64,000 nucleotides of DNA from Chromera velia (taxonomy: Eukaryota; Sar; Chromeraceae): assembly GCA_018398765.1 (NCBI GenBank), contig JAHBMJ010005780.1:1-64000 (forward strand). Reading direction: 5' to 3'. Below are positions 58,601 through 64,000 of this stretch, piece by piece. The position numbers and the translations under genes are program-made. The notes under the pieces were generated by a model. The model saw only the letters and a program-made list of their open reading frames with translations, did no database searches and had not been told where the DNA came from. Within the stretch, counting starts at the first letter, position 1; each line of letters opens with the position of its first letter.

Positions 58601-60738
58601 TTATTATCGTCATTCACCCTCCACACGGACAGACAGACAGGCTGGCTGGGCAGGAAGGGAAGGTCGACTGACTGACGCGACGTGTCGGTTTGTGACTCCT
58701 CTCCTGAATATGCGGAAGGCCTCGCTGGCACTGCCGACAGGGGGACGCTGGAGTCCTTCCACATACACCTGCTCCGATCGTGCATGCACCATGCCCCACA
58801 ATGTATTTTTTGACGCACACGCAAACAGATGCAGACACTACATTTTGCATTTTGAACGCATCGCTCGTTTCTTTTCTGCCAACAGATGTCCATCGCAAGT
58901 GCCTTCTTTGTAAAATCCTGAAGGAGGAGACGCAGAGAGACGCAAATGACACGCTGCAAAGGGGGCAGCAAAGAGGAAAGGGGTGTGTGTGGTCCCCCCC
59001 TTCCTCCCTCTCGAATTTGACAGCAGAGCCTTGCGTGCGAAACAAAAGAAGCAAACAAACAGACTCTCTCAGAGAGAGAGAGAGAGAGAGACTGACCCCT
59101 TCAGGAACCTTCTCCCTGATTTGAAGTCTCTCGCTCGTTTGACTGAGCAGGTCGAAAATCTGCATTCGATTCCATGGGAAAGGGACAGACACTCAGGAAC
59201 GAAGAAAGAAGAGAACGGAAGGAAAGTGGGAAGGGAAGAGAGAAGAACCCAAAAAAGGAAAACGGACGGCACTGCAATCAAGCGGTCTGACAAAAATTAC
59301 GCGGAAGAAAAAAGATTTCAGAATGGCAAAGACGCAAATGGCATTCGACCCAGAAGGGCGAAGGAAAGGAACACACGAATCTCCAACAGACATGCAGAGA
59401 AAAATCATTTGTGCATGCACAAACTTGCTCCATCGGTCCTCGTGAAGCAACCACGAAGGAAGGTGTGAAGAATTCAACAAACAGACAACCGACGTACGTA
59501 CTTGTTCGTTGTAAATCTCCAGGCAAGACACATCTTTTTTTTTTTTGAATGTACATGCATATGAATGCAAAGACTTACTTGTTCGTTGTAAATCTCCAGG
59601 CAAGACACATCCACCAACCACTCAGTACAGCTGTCTGAGGGAGAGGAGATGCGTGAGAAGAGGTACTCCATTGCCTGCATGGACCCAATAGAGAAAGGGA
59701 GGGGGACAGATAGACAATCACGCACAAACACACACTTCTCTCACACGCTGCAGCGCTGGTTTCCCTTCTCTTTCCCCTTTCTTGTCCCGAGAGAGATTTT
59801 TTTCGTACATCAGCTGCGCCGCCTGACTTCTGTCAGAACGTTTCCGTTCACAGCCTCCCCCTTCCCTTTCTCTCACCCTGTTCCTGTCTTCACTACCTTC
59901 CCTTGCACTTACTTTCCGTCTCTTTCCCTCCATCCCTCCTTTTATTCGTTTTCCCTTCGTCATTCTTTGACCGTCCCCGCATCTCCCGCCCATTTCCTTT
60001 CCTGTTCTCTTCTCCCGACTTCCCTCTCTCACGCAGCCTTGCAGCCATCGTCCTCCCTCCTTCCCTCCTTCCGATAATTACCCGACTGACTGACTCACTG
60101 ACTGACTGACCCGAGGAAGCAGGCCCCTGGTGGGCGACTCGGTGGACAGAGGCTCGGCCTCCCCCTGCATTGTGTACGTCTTCCCGCTGCCCGTTTGGCC
60201 GTACGCAAACACGCACGCATTGTATCCCCTCAGCACGGCGTCACAGCAGGAGACGCCTGCAGAGGAGAACACTGCCTCCTGGGAAACGTCTGTGTCGAAA
60301 ACACCATCGAAGAAGAATTGCTGCTTTCCCCTGTCATAGTCGACTCCCTTATTGTTCTCCAGAATCCGGACACACCGCCTGTCGTCTGACGTGGGCCTGC
60401 GAGCACAAGATCAATGAGAATGGACGAACGGAGCCAAAAACCGGACTGGTGGAAGAAGGGAAAGATTAACATATGGATGACGAGGCGTCAGACGGCGAAG
60501 AAGGTACCGAAAAAGCAGTGAGAAAAGAATCGAAAAGGAGTCAAAGGAAGGCACCCAATCATCGGTATGAAATGAAAGAAGACAGAAAAGCGGAAAGAAA
60601 CAGGGGAAGGGCACAAGAGGGAGAGGAGGAGAGGGGCCAAAGACAGAGAGCTCGAGTGAATAAATCAAGAGATACAGCACACCAAGACGCTTCCAGAACG
60701 CACCTTGCCCGGAGGAAAACTTTGATGTGTGAATCCAT
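40922..60738 (-). CDS. Kinesin-12/KIF15-like motor protein, about 35 exons
   Basis: This is a plus-end-type kinesin: an ATP-driven microtubule motor with an N-terminal motor domain, then a long coiled-coil stalk and a disordered tail. Exons in transcript order: 60738-60704, 60396-60111, 59674-59579, 59159-59097, 58768-58677, 58222-58137, 57792-57661, 57366-57238, 56942-56866, 56578-56392, 55972-55905, 54985-54938, 54641-54558, 54302-54276, 54128-53907, 53583-53483, 52474-52076, 51504-51379, 51104-50868, 50620-50205, 50004-49562, 49200-49145, 48814-48656, 48227-47976, 47664-47593, 47302-47218, 46997-46980, 46747-46683, 46403-46288, 45903-45635, 45280-45215, 44889-44803, 44430-44347, 43869-43774, 43458-40922. 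The first exon encodes only [11 protein letters not shown] plus two bases; the next supplies RP, completing the IKVFLRARP strand that opens kinesin motors. Phases agree throughout, except that the last exon needs one extra G at 43323-43332. Length is then about 2,438 residues. Borders at 54276-54302 and 53483 are weak. Kinesin identity is certain; the KIF15-like subfamily is by sequence feel. Confidence 0.92.
41556..41557. other. Undetermined bases in the kinesin tail
   Basis: NN sits at the start of a G run inside the last kinesin exon. The true length is unknown, so the reading frame of the C-terminal 200 codons is not fixed. Confidence 0.99.
45537..45567. repeat. (AC)n microsatellite in a kinesin intron
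   Basis: About 15 AC units inside the intron between the exons at 45903-45635 and 45280-45215. Confidence 0.9.
47068..47196 (-). repeat. (TC)n block in kinesin intron 26
   Basis: TCTC and GTCT runs fill most of the intron between the exon at 47302-47218 and the 18-nt exon at 46997-46980. In the transcript sense they read as GA/GACA. Confidence 0.9.
50022..50053. repeat. (AC)n microsatellite before a kinesin exon acceptor
   Basis: About 15 AC units (GT in the sense strand) end close to the acceptor of the exon starting at 50004, the same arrangement as at the NOT1 exon 19 acceptor. Confidence 0.9.
51146..51146. other. Undetermined base in a kinesin intron
   Basis: A single N lies within a long G run in the intron between the exons at 51504-51379 and 51104-50868. 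It has no effect on coding. Confidence 0.99.
52461..52820 (-). repeat. 85-bp tandem array carrying a kinesin 3' splice site
   Basis: CCGCCTCTCCGTTGCTGC starts recur at 52461, 52546, 52631, 52716 and 52801, an exact 85-bp period. Each unit holds, on the sense strand, AAATGCAG followed by the first bases of exon 17. Each also contains a 19-bp inverted repeat (TGCATTTATTTTCATACAG and its complement) around an AT-rich loop. Confidence 0.95.
53585..53740 (-). repeat. (GGAA)n and (GA)n tracts in kinesin intron 15
   Basis: GGAA units at about 53588-53680 and a GA run at about 53709-53740 lie immediately upstream, in the transcript sense, of the acceptor at 53583. On the sense strand both are pyrimidine. 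Confidence 0.9.
54995..55672 (-). repeat. 678-bp polypurine/polypyrimidine tract in kinesin intron 11
   Basis: GAAA, GGAA and GAGA units make almost pure purine on the plus strand (only isolated C or T). The kinesin transcript reads it as CTTT. It runs to within about 10 bp of the acceptor of exon 12 (54985). All plus- and minus-strand open frames across it are repeat products. Confidence 0.95.
56392..60738 (-). other. Kinesin motor domain, exons 1-10
   Basis: The P-loop GQTGSGKT falls at residues 78-85 (exon 60396-60111). Next come [12 protein letters not shown] (exon 3), [17 protein letters not shown] (exon 4) and VYVEGLQ (exon 5). Switch [16 protein letters not shown], covers about residues 196-210. 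Switch [17 protein letters not shown], has its DLAGSE at 233-238 and is followed by [16 protein letters not shown]. Exon 8 gives [19 protein letters not shown], and exons 9-10 give [20 protein letters not shown] and [17 protein letters not shown], which leads into the neck. All nucleotide-binding residues are present, so the motor should be active. The form of the switch II region and neck linker is closest to kinesin-12/KIF15. Confidence 0.93.
59500..59611 (-). repeat. 35-bp duplication of a kinesin exon end and 5' splice site
   Basis: The last 33 nt of exon 3 plus the first donor bases (encoding [11 protein letters not shown] and GT) at 59577-59611 recur without change at 59500-59534. The two copies are separated by 42 bp that include a T-rich run. 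The duplicate has its own donor, GTACGT. Confidence 0.95.
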
Positions 60739-61612
60739 TCCTTGCTCTTTTGTTCTCTGTACGTATCACCTGTCAGATAAACCCAGGAAGCAGACGGACG
60801 CAGATCGACCAACGACTTTCCGTCTCTTCACTGCTCAAGGACTTAAGGGGGCCTTTGCGCGTCCCCTGAGGGCCTTAAGAGGTTTCTTCCCCTTCAGTTG
60901 CAAAGACAAAGTTGCATGTGCTCCCACTGACACTTTCAATGGCTAATAGTGAGGCGGCTTTATACGTGCTGTGCATCGACTTCTGAAAGAGAAGGACAAT
61001 GGCAGCTTGTGGTCGCCTGAAATCATGGTTTTAATTGCAGCGTGCAGCATGGTGTTGCAGAGGATTGCAGAGGGCATGGAGCCAAAAATGCCTTGAAAAA
61101 GAAAGGCCGAATGGCCGCGGGAGTAATTATGCGGGATTGCATGCACATGGCCGGTCCCGCGCGGGAAAAAATCCCGCGAAGCAGGTCGACGCGCGGTCCG
61201 ACATCCGCGCGGCCTTAATTTTCTATAGCGCGTATCCAGCAACACTTGAGCAGAGACTGCAGGATTGAAAGGTGGAATTACGTGGAATTCGAAAAAAGTT
61301 TCTTTCGAGCGGTTGACGGCTCTGTCATCACGTGTTGCTCATTGTTGCTCCCATTCAGTACCGAGCAAGTGCATAGGAGTCATATTTATCAGGTCTGAAG
61401 AATTCAGTGGAGGAATGTTCTGACCGCTTCTTTCTGGCAGGTGGCTGTAGTGACTGATCTTTTCGGTGTTCTCCTTTCCGTCAGTTCAGTCTCTGCGTGT
61501 GATCACCCAACGATTGGTACACGATAGCAACCGCTTTACCGGAAGGAGGGGGATCTGAGGCCTTGAGAAGGGCAGATAGAAGGAGGGAAGTAGGACACAG
61601 CAAAAGGAAATA
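60739..61612. promoter_or_regulatory. Bidirectional promoter between kinesin and membrane-protein genes
   Basis: The two start codons (60738, minus; 61613, plus) lie 874 bp apart, head to head. The part from 61090 to 61220 is rich in CG and contains CGCGGGAAAAAATCCCGCG (61160-61178) and two CGCGCGG or CCGCGCGG motifs. No convincing frame lies between the genes; the plus-strand frame at 60473-60946 runs opposite kinesin exon 1 and looks fortuitous. The 5' UTRs are undetermined. Confidence 0.6.
61160..61178. promoter_or_regulatory. Palindromic E2F-like site
   Basis: CGCGGGAAAAAATCCCGCG is a near-perfect inverted repeat of the E2F core. On the minus strand it contains the same TTTTTTCCCGCG 12-mer found twice upstream of NOT1. 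E2F control would suit a spindle motor expressed in dividing cells; this is inference. Confidence 0.45.
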
Positions 61613-62485
61613 ATGCTGGGTGAGGACACAAGCAAATCGGGGCTTTATGCTCCCGGAAAAAGAAGGCGATTGAACATTGTAGCCATCTGTCTAAATATAT
61701 TTCTCCCATGGATCGTCTTCTCGGGAGTTTTTGCTGCCATGACATTTGACCTTCACTACAAGAAACCATTTTGGACCTGGTTCATTGTAGGTGTGGGTGG
61801 TGCAATCACCCTGGGTGCCTGGGTTCTTGCAGTGATCCGAAAAAGAGGCGTCTCCTGGAATCTGTTCTCTTCCATTGCCCTGACAATCGGGCTGGTGCTG
61901 GCAGTGTTCCTGGGGGATTTGAACTTCCGATTCAACATGTCCCGATACTACGACATTGCCAACCTGCAGGTCTACGAGGACGTGAAACCAGACGTCGACA
62001 AAGGGTCGAGTCTGATGGACGCAGGGAAGGTGTACTTCGCCTCCGGCACCACGCTAGATAACACGAGGGGGGTGGGGTTCAAGAATGGAGACGTGTACTG
62101 TGTAGCCCCGATTGTCAAAGACACAATGACTGACTATGATTTCTGGGCAGTCGGGAAAAATTGCTGCGCAGATAGAGCGGATTTTCGGTGTGGAGAGTAT
62201 GCCAACCGCCGTGCCCGTGCAGGGCTCCGAATGATGGACGACGAGGATCGTCCGTTCTATCGGCTGGCGGTCGTGGAAGCGACCAATGCGGACAGTGCAA
62301 ATCCCATGCCTGCCCCCCATCCGTTGTTCTTCTACTGGATGCAAGATCCCCTTGCAGCCCAGAACGCCTACAGAGACGATGGCTTTAAATTCTTCCTCAT
62401 AGCAATCTTCTCCCATTTTGCCTTCAACCTTCTCTGTGTGATTGTAGCCACCATAGCCTTCGCAAAGATCGGCTCTCGGTATTGA
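61613..62485 (+). CDS. Intronless four-pass membrane protein of unknown function
   Basis: The protein has 290 residues in one exon, from ATG 61613 to TGA 62483-62485. After a basic stretch (GKRRR near residue 16) come hydrophobic segments at about residues 22-44 (ICLNIFLPWIVFSGVFAAM), 56-75 and 83-103. A large polar domain of about 150 residues follows, then a last hydrophobic segment near 262-283. The polar domain holds GFKNGDVYCVAPI, YDFWAVGKNCCADRADFRCG and HPLFFYWMQDP, with four cysteines (YCV, NCC, FRC) likely to pair outside the cytosol or in a lumen. From memory it resembles an uncharacterised multicopy family of dinoflagellates and other alveolates; I cannot confirm this here. The lack of introns contrasts with its neighbour and could point to a retrocopied ancestry. 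Confidence 0.85.
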   Translation: MLGEDTSKSGLYAPGKRRRLNIVAICLNIFLPWIVFSGVFAAMTFDLHYKKPFWTWFIVGVGGAITLGAWVLAVIRKRGVSWNLFSSIALTIGLVLAVFLGDLNFRFNMSRYYDIANLQVYEDVKPDVDKGSSLMDAGKVYFASGTTLDNTRGVGFKNGDVYCVAPIVKDTMTDYDFWAVGKNCCADRADFRCGEYANRRARAGLRMMDDEDRPFYRLAVVEATNADSANPMPAPHPLFFYWMQDPLAAQNAYRDDGFKFFLIAIFSHFAFNLLCVIVATIAFAKIGSRY

Positions 62486-64000
62486 GCGAGTCGTCTGCAT
62501 CAGAGTGAGAAGGTGCAAAGAGGGAGAGAGGGAGGGAGGGGGGCAGACGGCATAAGTGGGGGTTGGGGGAGAGAGTCTCTTTCTTGCCTGGCTTTCTGCC
62601 CTCACTTCTCCGAAGAGTTGGGCGTTGGGTAGGCTCTTGGGGACTTGTGGATGGACTGAATGGGACGAGGAAAAGGGGCAGGGAGTTGGTGCGAGGTGGT
62701 GGGGTTGTGTGTCCCGTTCCGTTCTTTCTTTCTTTCCGTCTAGACGCTTTTGTCGTTATCTATCTGTCTGCCTTGAAATCCTCGCTTCTTTCCTTCCCAC
62801 AGACCAACAACTAATCAGCCGTTTCTTCACGCGCCTGCCCGTTTGTCCGGTTGCATGCATGAGAGAAGGGAGAGGGCTTTGGGGAGGGTGTGTGGACGGG
62901 GTTCTGCCACAAAAAGGGGGGGGGGGATTGACGGAGGTTGGGTGAGTGCCTTGGTTGCATAGTTGTTGCTGCATTGAATCCACAACCTGCGAGTGAGTGA
63001 TTGTGCAGCGGCTGTCTGCAACTTTCCTGGAGAAATTGAGAGCGAGACCTTTGGTTAAAAGACCGGAAGAGAAAACGAACGAGAAGGATGCATGACTTCC
63101 CACTGCGCATAGAGAGAGAAAAGAGGCAGTCGAGTCTTGTGTGTTGATTCGATTCTGTCAGCCTTCTTTTTTCTTCTGTCTGTGCGGATTGTGCGTGGAG
63201 TCAGGCTGACCGACCAGGCTCGATCACCTGAAAGAAAGGAGGCTTGCTGCCCGTCGTCTGCTTTCATTCTTCGTTGGATTCATTTGCTTGCCCTTGACAA
63301 ACTGTTTTCGGTCTTTCACCTCGACAGTTCTTGGCGGTCTTCTTAAAAGCTGGACGGGTATCGACTCTTTGTCTTCCTTCTTCTTGGCTTTCTTTGGTTG
63401 ACTTAATTCTTTTGTGTACGGACGGATGAAGGAATCGATTGGACTGATCTGCTTTCTTTCATTCAGGGGTAGGAGCGAGGGTGCCGAGGGGAACTCGGGG
63501 AAGGGAGGGGTGAGGATGAAGGAAGACTAGAGGAGGTTCAGTCCAGAAGAGGGAAGACATGACACATGTGTGGGTGTCTTAATCTGACTGAAGCGGAACT
63601 CCCCCTTTTGTTTCAACCCTGCAAAATAATGCTCAAATTTATCTTGGTATATATATTCAATCAAGTTTTTGTCTATAAATTTTTGTAAATGTTTTATACT
63701 AGGTTTTATAATCAACATTATTAGTTTAATTGATTTATATTAGTAAAATGAATGTAAAAATTGCGAATTTATCTCAGAAGTATACGTAAAAAACTTGAAC
63801 TATGTGCTAAACAGTACCTAAACTATGTGTATTTTTTTTAAATTCTTGATGCCTCTAGGCTAGCCTCTAGGTGTGATCTGTAAAGTTATTTTTATAATAT
63901 AAAGTCTCACGACAGACTTTAGATTTTGAAACTTTTTTGGTTTTCAAACTATAAGAATAGAAAGCTTGAACACATTGATCTGTTGTTTTAGATTGTTTAG
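62486..64000. other. Downstream region; no gene recognised
   Basis: The stretch to about 63570 has gene-like GC content with G-rich runs (62525-62570, 62918-62930) and probably includes the 3' UTR of the membrane-protein gene. From about 63580 to the end of the window the DNA turns AT-rich like the repeat island at 25700, with no coding frame. A further transposon-derived block may start there. Confidence 0.45.

Noticed and set aside
60473-60946. 157-codon plus-strand frame starting [11 protein letters not shown]
   Set aside because: It overlaps kinesin exon 1 on the other strand, lacks any recognisable domain and loses its acidic/basic bias after 100 codons.

Overview
The window is nuclear DNA from a eukaryote with long, intron-rich genes and many microsatellites. 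The best guess is an alveolate alga of the chromerid type (Chromera-like). This is inference. It rests on the very long proteins with Ser/Gly/Gln/Pro-rich inserts, the dense short introns, a kinesin of KIF15 type, and an intronless four-pass membrane protein that resembles a family I recall from dinoflagellates. No bacterial operon, phage or CRISPR signal was seen.

Layout. (1) 1-657: GC-rich upstream region with two identical TTTTTTCCCGCG sites. (2) 658-23455, plus strand: a complete CNOT1/NOT1 gene, the scaffold of the CCR4-NOT deadenylase. I could join 34 exons into one open frame of about 3,659 codons. (3) 23456-25650: gene-like composition, no gene recognised. (4) About 25650-40900: a transposon and repeat island. 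It holds a 3-kb element with 43-bp terminal inverted repeats (26194-29178), a TGGA-type satellite inside it, a roughly 28-bp minisatellite (30900-32030), a broken reverse-transcriptase gene (32560-34190, minus), a 144-bp tandem repeat with a long open minus-strand frame (35588-37681), and a 542-bp MITE with 22-bp inverted repeats and a probable 8-bp target duplication (39901-40442). (5) 40922-60738, minus strand: a kinesin with an N-terminal motor, a long coiled coil and a Pro/Ser-rich tail, about 35 exons and 2,440 codons. (6) 60739-61612: a head-to-head promoter with a palindromic E2F-like site sharing the same 12-mer as the NOT1 upstream region. (7) 61613-62485, plus strand: an intronless 290-residue membrane protein. 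(8) 62486-64000: no gene seen; the last 450 bp turn AT-rich.

The two large genes converge on the repeat island, while the kinesin and membrane-protein genes diverge from a shared promoter. No direct functional link between the three genes is visible; mRNA decay, spindle transport and a membrane protein are separate jobs.

The most unusual feature is at the splice junctions. Three exon-intron boundaries, one in NOT1 and two in the kinesin, have been tandemly duplicated together with their splice signals (12702-13011, 52461-52820, 59500-59611). About half of the introns begin with GTC, often continuing as GTCA, GTCG or GTCT tetranucleotide repeats. Exon borders given here are my own hand-made joins of GT-AG sites that keep phase; they are not transcript-supported.
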